A stretch of 64,000 nucleotides of DNA from Tricholoma matsutake (Eukaryota > Basidiomycota > Agaricomycetes > Agaricales > Tricholomataceae): NCBI GenBank assembly GCA_026075535.2, contig AP026544.2, positions 3,038,001-3,102,000 on the forward strand. Direction: 5' to 3'. The translations under genes and the position numbers were made by a program. The notes beneath the pieces were generated by a model, which was not told the DNA's origin, ran no database searches, and saw only the letters and a program-made list of their open reading frames with translations. Below, piece after piece: positions 53,371 through 62,510 of the stretch (the first letter of the stretch is position 1; the number at the start of each line of letters is the position of its first letter).

Positions 53371-54060
53371 TTCCCACACAATGGACTTACATCAATGGAT
53401 CAATATTCTCCCAATGTACCTACCCCAATGGTTCAATCCCAACATTCTTACCCCAACGGACCAATCAAGATCTACTCACCTAGATGGTTCAATCCTGATG
53501 TACTCACCCCGATGGTTCAATCCAGCCACAAGTAGAGGACAAATATATATTCAAGGTCTACTATGAGTCTATGATGCTGATATGTAATATGGGCATTTGC
53601 TAACATGTAGTTTCTTGGAAGGCTAAGATGTAGCAATGGTAAGAGCCTCATCTCATTGTATAATACACTGCTAACATGACCTACATGGGCCTACCATAAC
53701 ATTCATAGTCTACTGCTTCAATATGTCCTATAGGCCCACCCATCAGCCATGGTCTGCTCCAATGCTAATATATCACATAGGCCCACCCATTATACATGAT
53801 CCATACCAGTCCCAAAATTACACTTGGGCCCACCCCATCATCCATGGTCTACTGCTAAGTCCTCATGTCCTATAAGCCCACCCATCATCTATGGTCTATT
53901 CCAATACTAACACATCCCATGGGCCCACCCATTGCATGTGGTATAAGGCTCTACTCATTTCACCCATGAGCCCATTCTATTTAAATGAACTTATACCTGC
54001 CAGATGAGCCCACACATCTTCTATGGTCTATTATAGTCTATGGACCCACATCAGCTGGAC
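53371..54060 (+). repeat. Two degenerate tandem-repeat zones
   Basis: 53380-53530: about five units of a CCCCAATGGTTCAATCC(A/C) type, roughly 28 bp. 53660-54060: about eight units of a TAGGCCCACCCATCATCCAT-type phrase, roughly 55-65 bp, often followed by GGTCTA. No coding signal. Confidence 0.7.
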
Positions 54061-54085
54061 CATTAAATATGGCCTAAAGCCACCA

Positions 54086-55545
54086 TTAGTTAGTCCATAT
54101 ATAATGGTCTAAAGTCACTGAGAGTTGTGGATGGGGAATGTACTCATCTCCTTCACCTTGCTCTTCACAGTCATCAAAGTAGACCTCATTGTCACTCTCT
54201 TCGAAAACTGCAGCAATGTGCATGGTCAATTGTCTTTTCTCATATGCGGCTTTTGCTTTTGCTGTGTTCTCTGGTGTGATGTTCTTGCAGGCTTCCAAGG
54301 TGCATCAGGTCACTTTTCAGTTTGGCGAGATATGCCTGGCATACAAAGTTTGGCATTTGAAAGAACCAAGGTGGAGCAAGAGCAGGGTCTTCTCTTCATC
54401 AGTCAGACAGGGGAGCAGTGGGGCATTGTAGTTGCTGGCAGTGGGGGCGGTGGTTGCAGTGGCGGGAATGTTGGTGGTAGCCACATTCCTGTTCTGAGAC
54501 CTATTGCGAGTGGCACAGGTCAAGGTCCTCCTGCCACTCCTTCAAGGTTGTGATGGCATCGAGCATCCCTACTGTGGCACCCGGAGGAATGCCATTGTTA
54601 CCATGATATAAGTGTTTCAGGGCAGGCAATAGATGTGGTATGAGGTGTTTTCTGAGTATGGTGGGGGCAATGTAGTATGTAGAACCAGTGGCATGAAGTT
54701 CGTCATTTGCATTGCATACTTTGTTGACCCAGGTGAGGAAGGGGGTCGTTGATTGGAATGTGATCTGGTCTTGTATAAGTTCATCTTCCCATGATTGTGC
54801 CAAGAACTTGAGTTTGAATTCGGTCATGAAGACTTTGAATGACAGAGTAGTAAGATGGTCTTCATCCGCAACGACCCAAGATTGGACCATGGCGGATTCA
54901 AAGTTATAGAGTATTTTGCCAACTCGGTCAGCAGTGGCAATTTCTTTGTTCACAAAGTAATGACGACAGGTGGTTTCAAAAGTGCAAAGGACAGGGATGG
55001 TGAGAGTCCCTGGTGACAGGATTGGTGCAGTGTTTGGGGAGCTTTGTCAGACTTCAGCGAGAATGTACATGGGATCAACGATGGCAGTCATGAGTGCTGT
55101 GGGACAGGGATGTTCATCATCAGAGTCGTCTGTGGGATTGTGTGTTTTGGAATGGGGTATTGGGGCAGGTGCAGGCAGTGCGGTGTATTCTGTGTGTTTA
55201 GGGCTAGTGGGTGAGTTAGGCATGCCAGATGAGGGGGGGGAGAGCGGTGAGGAGGTGGCTGTATGTGTGTTGTTTGTATGTTGCTGTCGTGTAGAAGCGT
55301 GTGTCACCAGTGGTGTGGGTGATGATGGTTGACAAGACAGTTTGTGATGTGAGTTTGTCATTCAGCAGTTGAGTTGGGGAGAGAAATGGCAAAGTGGGTT
55401 GCAGTGGAGTGTCCTCAAGACAATATGTCAGTGTTACACTCCAGCAGAAATAAGCATGCATCAGAGATGTCTGTAGTTCTGGGCTTCTGTGGGTTCTTGC
55501 CGAGGCTTCTGTGACAGTGTGGAGGTCGTTAATGCAATATGGCAA
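54086..55545 (-). pseudogene. Gypsy-type gag fragment (third retroelement), no pol seen
   Basis: Minus strand. A serine/threonine/proline-rich N-terminal region (55545-55047) includes an acidic TDDSDDEHP. A Gag core follows (54953-54501): ADRVGKILYNFESAMVQSWV, VFMTEFKLKFLAQSWEDELI, TPFLTWVNKVCNANDELHAT and LLPALKHLYHGNNGIPPGAT. Then (54523-54317) PLLPCLTDEEKTLLLLHLGS and a degenerate knuckle start KCQTLYARH, and a last part (54298-54086) with an acidic EESDNEVYFDDCEEQGEGDE. The order and motifs match gags of basidiomycete Gypsy elements. In-frame stops separate the parts, and the region ends at repeats to the left. Confidence 0.7.
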
Positions 55546-55549
55546 GAGG

Positions 55550-55961
55550 GTATCACTATTTGGGGTCAGCAGGGATGAGCTAATGTCGAGATGGGTGGGA
55601 ATGATATCACTGTGTGGTTCAGGTTGCCTGTGTGCGATGTGTGAAAATTTTCAGTTAAGATACCATGCTTCAACCAAGATCAAGTTTAAAAAAAAGTGGA
55701 AGAGAGTTATTAGAACTCCCAACACTCAGAAGATGGGACAATGTAAACTAGATGGTAGTATGGATTCAAGATGATAAGGTATTAGTTTACATTGTACGAT
55801 AAGGATATACTTGCACATGATGCTCATGTGATTGTGTATGTTAGGTAAGGACAAGCTGAAGGGTAACGTGAAGGGGAAGGAAGGATAGGTAGTGCATAAG
55901 AGTACCTCTTACAACATCACATAAATGTGAAGTAAAAGGAAAACAAGGGCTGTAAGATGGT
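55550..55961. other. Gene-free stretch
   Basis: Short frames only, with an A-rich tract near 55687. No repeat recognised. Confidence 0.35.
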
Positions 55962-55969
55962 AATATATC

Positions 55970-56634
55970 TAGTGTTTAAAGGTCCAGTCTATAGGACCGA
56001 AAAAAGACCATTAACCAAACCTAACCGGACAGATATTAACTGACCAGGGGTTATGGTTAAGGGCTGGTCTTTAGCAGGCAAGGTTAAGGTCTTTCAAATG
56101 TGAAAAACATTGTTAACCACAAAAAGACCAGTTTCAATCAGTTAAGACCGGTTATTGATTATGTGAGCTATTTCATATAATTGCCCTGCAAATAACACAC
56201 ATAGACATCTGTACACTGTATATTTCATTTATTTAACAGCCCTGACAAGTCATAACTACATACCGCAAACTGCAACTGCAAACTGCAAACTAATACACTG
56301 CACTTTTGTTTTGGCCAAATCTCAGTTAAATCTTGACAGGATCTCTTAAAAATTAAATCAGATGCCGGGGAACTACAATGTCTATTTTTCTGCTTAACGG
56401 TTAAGTGTTTCAGGTAGTATTTACTGAGATACATATAGGTTGTACAGTACAACAAACTTCACAACAAAAAACCAGTCTTAACCAGTCTTTTTTCTGTCCA
56501 TTAACCAAAAAAGACCAGTCTTAGTTGGTCCAGTTAGGTCCTCCCAATATCTGGGTCAGTCCTAGACTGGTTACAGTTACAGTCTACCCATTGTAGGGTC
56601 AAAAAATTGAACCTAACCTAACCTTAAAACACTA
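55970..56634. mobile_element. Element F: hAT-like MITE of 665 bp
   Basis: Ends TAGTGTTTAAAGGTCCAGTC and AACCTTAAAACACTA. Flanking 8-mers AATATATC (55962-55969) and AATTTATC (56635-56642) differ at one position, so an aged target duplication. Shares its interior with E in inverted orientation. Contains several copies of AAAGACCAGT / ACTGGTCTTT phrases near the ends. Confidence 0.82.
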
Positions 56635-56642
56635 AATTTATC

Positions 56643-57119
56643 AAAATGTACCTGGTATATTGTTCTAATAAATCACAGAAATGTTGAAGATACCCCATTG
56701 CATCTGAAATCATGTCTTGCCTTGTTGAGCTTTGTCTAATAGGCTTACCATACAATATCATAACCTCTGGATGTGCAGATGAAGTGATAAACAATACTCC
56801 AAAGACAGCCAAGTGTGTCCGAAGTGGTGCAAACCACACAAAGTTATTTGAGGTAGCTCAAAGATTGCAAAACAGGTTCAAGGAGAGCTCGCGAGGTTCA
56901 TAGGTGTTCATAAGAGTTTGCAGAGCCATAGAGGGTGAATAGGAGGGTAAGGGAATATGTGCACATGATTACAGAGCTTGAAGCACAAAGTGGACCTATC
57001 AATAGGTATTCAAGTCACTGGCTGTGGAAGTTGCTGGACATCATTTCAATCGTTTCACAAGTACTTTTACTTTTCAACTAACTGTCTTTTAGGTTCTAAC
57101 CAACTGGCAAATGACACAA
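56643..57119. other. Gene-free stretch
   Basis: An open frame at 56712-56903 is short and shows no family. Possibly a remnant exon; no support beyond length. Confidence 0.3.
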
Positions 57120-57405
57120 AGTGAATGAAATGGGTTGTTTGGGGCCCCAGGTATGTTTTTTTGTGTTCGCATCTTGTTTTTCTTTATTCAACCAACTTTA
57201 TTTTCATTATTTACAGGTTTTTAACTCACTTACAATGATGTGACTACCACAATGATGACAGCAATGGCCACCACCACCACCACCATCACTGCTCATAGGC
57301 TGGAAGCTAGGAGTAATGATGAGGGGAGGGGCTGCCAGGACACCACCAAGACCCAGCACCCAGCACTGCTGCCACAAGCAACTGCTTGTGGGGTGGATGC
57401 AGTAA
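57120..57405 (+). repeat. Truncated hairpin-core module, cut by element C
   Basis: Contains GGGGCCCC remnant near 57137, an intron-like segment GGTATGTTTTTTTGTG..TTTACAG (57149-57217), CCACCACCACC tracts and the palindrome CACAAGCAACTGCTTGTG (57373-57390) followed by GGGTGG. Element C begins at 57406 directly after it, so C appears nested in an older core copy. Confidence 0.65.
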
Positions 57406-57562
57406 TTTACAGTGCCCCACATGTCCTAGCAGACTCCACACAGACTGTGTGGAGTCTGAGCTAGTTTGTATGCAGAATCTGGGTCAATTTGATATCTTAT
57501 GAGTTCCAAGCTTTTCAGACTTTATGAAAGTTGTGCCTACAAAATATAGGTGTGCAGAGCAA

Positions 57563-57630
57563 GGATTGAACCCAAGACCTCCAAGTCATCACACAACAAA
57601 CTAAACACATGTGATCAACCAGTTGAGCCA
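57563..57630 (-). other. tRNA-like promoter module (element C, left)
   Basis: Reverse complement: A box TGGCTCAACTGGTTGA (57615-57630) and B box GGGTTCAATCC (57563-57573). It points toward the left end. Confidence 0.65.
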
Positions 57631-57889
57631 CAGGAGAATTATTTGTTAGTAATACATGGTTTATTTATGACACTCAAACTCAAACTCAAGTATTTATCTC
57701 TCAAAAATTGAACAAATAAATTTTATTCACTGCATCCCTCACATCTAACACGAGGGAGTATACAATACAATCAAAGAAATACAAAAAAAACTAATAATAA
57801 CTACATTACAAACTATAGATTTAAAAAAAACTCCCCCTGAAATGTGGGGGAGGGCCAAAAGAAAAAGAAGAAAAAAAACCCACCCCACA

Positions 57890-58345
57890 ACCCCATGAGC
57901 AGTTGCTTGTGAGGCTGGAGGTGGGTGGCTTGTTGTCATCATTGTTCCACCCACAATCCACCCCACGAGCAGTTGCTCATGAGGCTGGGGGCGGGTGGTG
58001 CACTGTCATCTCCTATCCCTGCACCTAGGTGTCATTCCACCCAAAAGAAAAAGAAGAAAAAAAACCCACCCCACAACCCCACGAGCAGTTGCTTGTGAGG
58101 CTGGAGGCGGGTGGCTTGTCGTCATCATCGTTCCACCCACAATCCACCCCATGAGCAGTTGCCCATGAGGCTGGGGCTGGGTGGCTTGTCATTGTTGTCA
58201 TTCCACCCATGATCCACCCCATGAGCAGTTGCTCATGAGGCTGGGGGCACGTGGTGCATTGCCATCATCTCCTTTCCCTGCATCTGGGCATTGTTCCACC
58301 CATGTTCTACCCCACAAGCAATTGCTCATGAGGCTGGGGGTGGGT
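57890..58345 (+). repeat. Tandem array of palindrome-bearing units in element C
   Basis: Units of about 70-180 bp each contain CCCC(A/C)YGAGCAGTTGCTYRTGAGG and CTGGRGGYGGGTGG, with ATTCCACCCA / GATCCACCCC between. One block of about 185 bp (AAAGAAAAAGAAGAAAAAAA, then the palindrome) is duplicated almost exactly at 57857 and 58042. Confidence 0.8.
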
Positions 58346-58389
58346 GGCTTGTTGTCATTTGTCCCCATCATCCCCCATTTGGGTTTCTG

Positions 58390-58428
58390 TATCTTTTTTT
58401 TTTTTTTTGGGGGGGGGGGGGGGGGGGT
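58390..58428 (+). repeat. T run followed by G run
   Basis: About 16 T followed by about 20 G. Such a tract may be unstable or hard to sequence, so its length is doubtful. Confidence 0.85.
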
Positions 58429-58997
58429 TTGGGCATGTCAGTGCAATGTGGCACGATTACAGAGGTTGGTGGGTGCTTACTAGGCAGGTATCCCCCTTCT
58501 GGAGTCTCCTGGCATCCCTGGGCACCCTCCTAGCCCATGTCAACAGCCTCACATCCTGTTTGAATGGGGAGGAGATTGGGTGGACCATGGGCGTGGGCAT
58601 GGGTTGTGCATTTTTCATTGTGGCAGGTCATCCCCAGTAGCATACACCCTAAAAAGCAATAAAATACAATTAGCTGATTGATAAAACAAAAAGCAAAAAA
58701 AACACTTACTAGGGGCCCAAACGATGATTATTGTCATTTGGGCCCATTGTGTCAGCTCGGCTCATTGGGTCCTGTTGCATCAGCTCAGCTAGTTTGCTGT
58801 ATGTTGCTGTTGGTGCAAGAGGCATCGGAGGCAAGGGCTGACTGGGCAGTGGTGGTGGTAGAGGGAGGTGGGAGGCAGCAGCATTGAGAGTGATGGTGAT
58901 CAACATCAACAATGATTGTTGATGCATCTTGAACTTGCACGTGAGTCACATGATTTAAATACAGTTAGATAATGCAATTGTTTGCACTTACTGACAA

Positions 58998-59060
58998 TGG
59001 CTCTGTGGTGTGGTTAACTGTGCTATTTATGCTTGGCGACAAGGCTTGGGGTTCAATTCT
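58998..59060 (+). other. tRNA-like promoter module (element C, right)
   Basis: A box TGGCTCTGTGGTGTGGTTAA and B box GGTTCAATTCT (59050-59060). It points toward the right end. Confidence 0.55.
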
Positions 59061-59388
59061 ACTTTAATACATAATTTTTCTGTAGTCAGCTAAGCCTCTG
59101 TTGTATCCATGGACTCAACTCAGACTTGACTCAGACATGTATCTGTCCAAGTCTGTCCAAGTCCAAGTAAATTGATGTTGCTCAGACAAAGTCCATGCAC
59201 ACTCCGAGTAAAAGTCCAAAAATAGCTCAGACTCCACAAAAGTCCATGTGGAGTCCAAGCAATATACAGGACATTTGAGCCAAATGAGTGGGTCCAGTCT
59301 GAGCTAGCCTGTGTGGAGTCTGAGCTAGTCCATGCAGAGTCCACCAAATTCTGCGCAGACTGGCTCGGAATACATGGGGCACAGTGAA

Positions 59389-59785
59389 GACCTCTGGTGG
59401 ATGGGGGGTGCTAATGGATGGGGACACTAGGGAACAAGAGACAGGATGATGGGTATGATGACATGGACACAAAGAGGACAATGGGAAGCTGGAGCAATGG
59501 GGGAACAAGATGCAGGGGGAACAAACAAATAGCAGGAATGAAGGCAATGGGGAGGGAGAGGGGCCAGACAGAATGAGCAAGTACTACGACATGGGGGAGG
59601 AATGCTGCCTCACCTTGCCCCACACTGTCTTGCTCATGGTGAGATAGGTTTTTTCTTTTTAAGTATTGTACCATTTGTATAAAATTATTCAATCAATAAA
59701 TTGCTCATCTCGAGCAGTGTGTTTTTTGCATGTGAATGTAAATCAAGGAATGGAAATGGTAACATGCATTATTCAAATTGAGTAC
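59389..59785. other. Gene-free stretch between elements C and B
   Basis: Purine-rich low-complexity sequence on the plus strand with GGACAC, GGGGAACAAG phrases and a short CTCACC..GGTGAG hairpin-like segment near 59611-59644. It may be another core fragment. Confidence 0.35.
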
Positions 59786-60046
59786 TTTATACTCCCCCAC
59801 CTATTCCAGTTGGATTCCGGTTTGTCCAGCTGGAATTTCTGGAATTTCTGGAATCCAGTGGAGTTTTTTTTGTATGTGTAGTTTTCCCTATGCAGCACAA
59901 TTCCAGTCAGAATAAGGATCCAATTTACACCCAGAATCCTCAGAATCTGACTGGACTCATCACAACTGGACTAACTGGAATGCATGGACCAACTGGAATA
60001 ACCGGAATGCATGTGCTTTCCCAAATAAAAGTTTCACATACAGTAA

Positions 60047-60120
60047 GAATTGAACACTCAACCTTGGGTCTACATGGGTTTACACACAGAACAACACACT
60101 TAACCACTGATCTACCAAGG
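60047..60120 (-). other. tRNA-like promoter module (element B, left)
   Basis: Reverse complement: A box TTGGTAGATCAGTGGTTAAG (60099-60119) and B box GTGTTCAATTC (60047-60057). It points toward the left end. Confidence 0.65.
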
Positions 60121-61695
60121 CTTTATTACTACCTACATTTAATACCTTTATTACCCTTTAATGCCTTAATACCTTTATTACCCAATTAAGGGTGTAGTAA
60201 CCAGCCATACAAATAGCTGCATGCATTGCATGACACATGACATGTGACTGCCAGCTCACAACCACCACCACCACCATTGTCAACACTGCCTCCACTCTAC
60301 CACCACCACTGCATGCGCACCTGCCACCACCATTCCCATGCCCACTGCCACCATCACCACCACCTTCAAATGAGCCAACTGCACAGAACACAGGCCCAAA
60401 CAATGGCAACTGTCATTTGGGCCATAGATGAGTGTTTTTTTTTCTTTTTCTTTTTATCAATCAACTAATTGCTTTTTAGGTTATATACTACTGGGGACAA
60501 CCTGCCATGATGAAAATGCGCAACACATGCCCACAGCCACCCAATCCCCTCCTCCCCTTTCAAATGGGATGTGAGGCTGTCGACATGGGCTAGGTGGGTG
60601 CAGAGGGATGCCAGGAGACCCCAGAAGGGGGGTATCTACCTAGTAAGTACCCACCAACCCCCATAAGCATGCCACATCACACTGATGTGCCCCAACCCCC
60701 CCCCCCCCCCAAACAGAAATCCACAACAACACCAACCTACCACCCACTCCCACCACTGCAAGCACCTGCTTGCAGGTTGGGTAGGGTGAGTGGATGATGG
60801 TAGGCACCAATGACAACAAAGAATGAGCACCAGGGCCCCACCACAATGAGGAATGGCCCCAGGACCCACCATGATGACCCAGATGCCGACACCAACACAC
60901 CACCCACCTCCAGCCCCATGAGCAACTGCTTGTGGGGTAGATGATGGGTGGAACAATGCTGGTGATGATGATGAAATGCTGAATGGCACCACCAGGGCCA
61001 GACAACAACAACAAGCACCATGGCACCCACCCCATGCCTATGAGCAACTGCTCATAGGGTGGAGTGTGGGGATGGACAACAGGAGGGAAATGACAGGGAA
61101 GTGGGCCATAAGTAAGTTTTTTTTTTAAATTTTATTTTCTTCCTTTTGGTGCAACTAACAACACAAACAGGACCCTGCAACAAATGACACACCACCCGCC
61201 CCCAGCCCCACTGAGCAACTGCTCATGGGGTGGATGGCAAGTGGAATGAGGATGAGGACAGCCCCACATGATGGCACTGAATGACACGCCAGGCCCAGCA
61301 CCAGAGCGGGGAGGACAACAGGCACCAAGGGTGACAACAGGGAGATATGGGACCACAGGGAGTGGGCAGGATGATGGGCACCCAGGATGGCAAACCCAGG
61401 AGATGCACCAAGGACAGCAGAGCCATGTTGCCTCCCTCTCCCCTGCATTTCATGCAGGGAGGGTTTTTTTTTCTTTGTGTTTTTACCTCGCCCCTCACCC
61501 AAAATGTGAGGGCTTTTTATATATACATATAAATAACATAGTTTATGTATTTAATCACATCATCCCCTACTCCCTCACATTGAATGTGAGGGATGTGGTT
61601 TATTAAAAAACTTTGCCCTTAATTACTCAAAAAAAAAAAGAGTTATGAGTCTGAGTGTCATAAATAAACCTTATATTACCAACTAATAATTCTCC

Positions 61696-61771
61696 TGTGG
61701 CTCAACTGGTTAAGGACACATGTTTGGTTTGTCATGTGATCACTCTAATCAAGATGTCTTGAGTTCAATCC
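61696..61771 (+). other. tRNA-like promoter module (element B, right)
   Basis: A box TGTGGCTCAACTGGTTAAG and B box GAGTTCAATCC (61761-61771). Very similar to the element C left module. It points toward the right end. Confidence 0.65.
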
Positions 61772-62227
61772 TTACTCTGCACAAATATATTTTGTAGGCA
61801 CTTTGACAACTTAAGACTTGAAATTTGACTATCCATTAGGGTATATACTCTAAGTTGAGCATCTGGAGTAACTGGAATCTGGTCAGAATAACTGGAATAA
61901 CTGGACTCCAGTCAGAATAAGTGGGGGAGGGTAAATTACACTTCAAATTTAAAAAAAATCTGTAACTTAGTATTGAATGCAGGGAGTGTAGTTAACTTAG
62001 TCAGGGAGTTATACAATACAAATACAGGATGTTTAACAACATAGAACATCAAATACAAGGCAAAAATATTGTGAAAACCATGGTGTATATACATGGTGTC
62101 ACTCCTGTGGTGTTTCATGACAGACCATGGTAAAAACCTGTCACCACAGTTGCAGTGTTAGGATGTGTGCAGTGTTGGCAGGTGTGGGTGTGGTGTGTGA
62201 AAATTTACCCATGGTGTGACCCATGCT

Positions 62228-62510
62228 TAGTGTTTAAAAGTCCAGTGCTTTTGCATTTTGACATATGTCAACAATGGCTAAACAGAATCTCTTTATCTGA
62301 GAGAGGACCCCCATTATTTTTCATTCTCTTTTCATTCCTAAATTTTTTGATTATCTTGACAATGGCTGGCCAAAATCTTTGCATCCCAGATAGGACCCCC
62401 CAGTCTTTTGCAAACTATATCTCCCCTAATATTTTGGTAATTTGTAATAGATGTTTTTGAAATTCAAAAAGTCGGAAAAAGACAGGACCTGACTGGACTT
62501 TAAAACACTA
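62228..62510. mobile_element. Element G: short hAT-like MITE, 283 bp
   Basis: Ends TAGTGTTTAAAAGTCCAGT and ACTGGACTTTAAAACACTA. No clean target duplication is seen (CCCATGCT left, GTGCTACA right). The interior has two copies of an ACAATGGCT..AGGACCCCC arrangement (62269-62311 and 62359-62400). Confidence 0.8.

Larger units (their letters stand above)
57406..59388. mobile_element. Element C: 2.0-kb element of the A/B/C family
   Basis: Left end TTTACAGTGCCCCACATG; right end CATGGGGCACAGTGAA. Subterminal arrays with GGAGTCTGAGCTAG phrases lie on both sides (57430-57470; 59110-59370). tRNA-like modules face outward (57563-57630 minus; 58998-59060 plus). The core has a tandem array of GAGCAGTTGCTC/TGAGGCTGG units (57897, 57967, 58083, 58153, 58223, 58316), a GGGCCCAAAC..TTTGGGCCC hairpin (58713-58745), CCCTCAC..GAGGG (57737-57757) and a T-then-G homopolymer (58390-58428). 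No ORF of note. Confidence 0.72.
59786..61935. mobile_element. Element B: 2.15-kb element of the A/B/C family
   Basis: Left end TTTATACTCCCCCACCTATT; right end AATAAGTGGGGGAGGGTAAA. Subterminal arrays of TGGAATTTC/ACTGGAATAACTGG units occur on both sides (59805-60015; 61860-61920). Outward tRNA-like modules: 60047-60120 (minus) and 61696-61771 (plus). The core has GGCCCAAA..TTTGGGCC (60393-60423), intron-like poly-T segments (60428-60479, 61109-61140), palindromes CTGCAAGCACCTGCTTGCAG (60756-60775), GAGCAACTGCTT (60920), CTATGAGCAACTGCTCATAG (61038-61057), GAGCAACTGCTC (61213), and CCTCAC..GTGAGG-type hairpins (61494, 61572). Confidence 0.75.

Noticed and set aside
57406..59388. Helitron (because of palindromes near ends)
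   Set aside because: No TC start, no CTRR end after a single hairpin, many internal palindromes, and inverted ends are present; no Rep/helicase.
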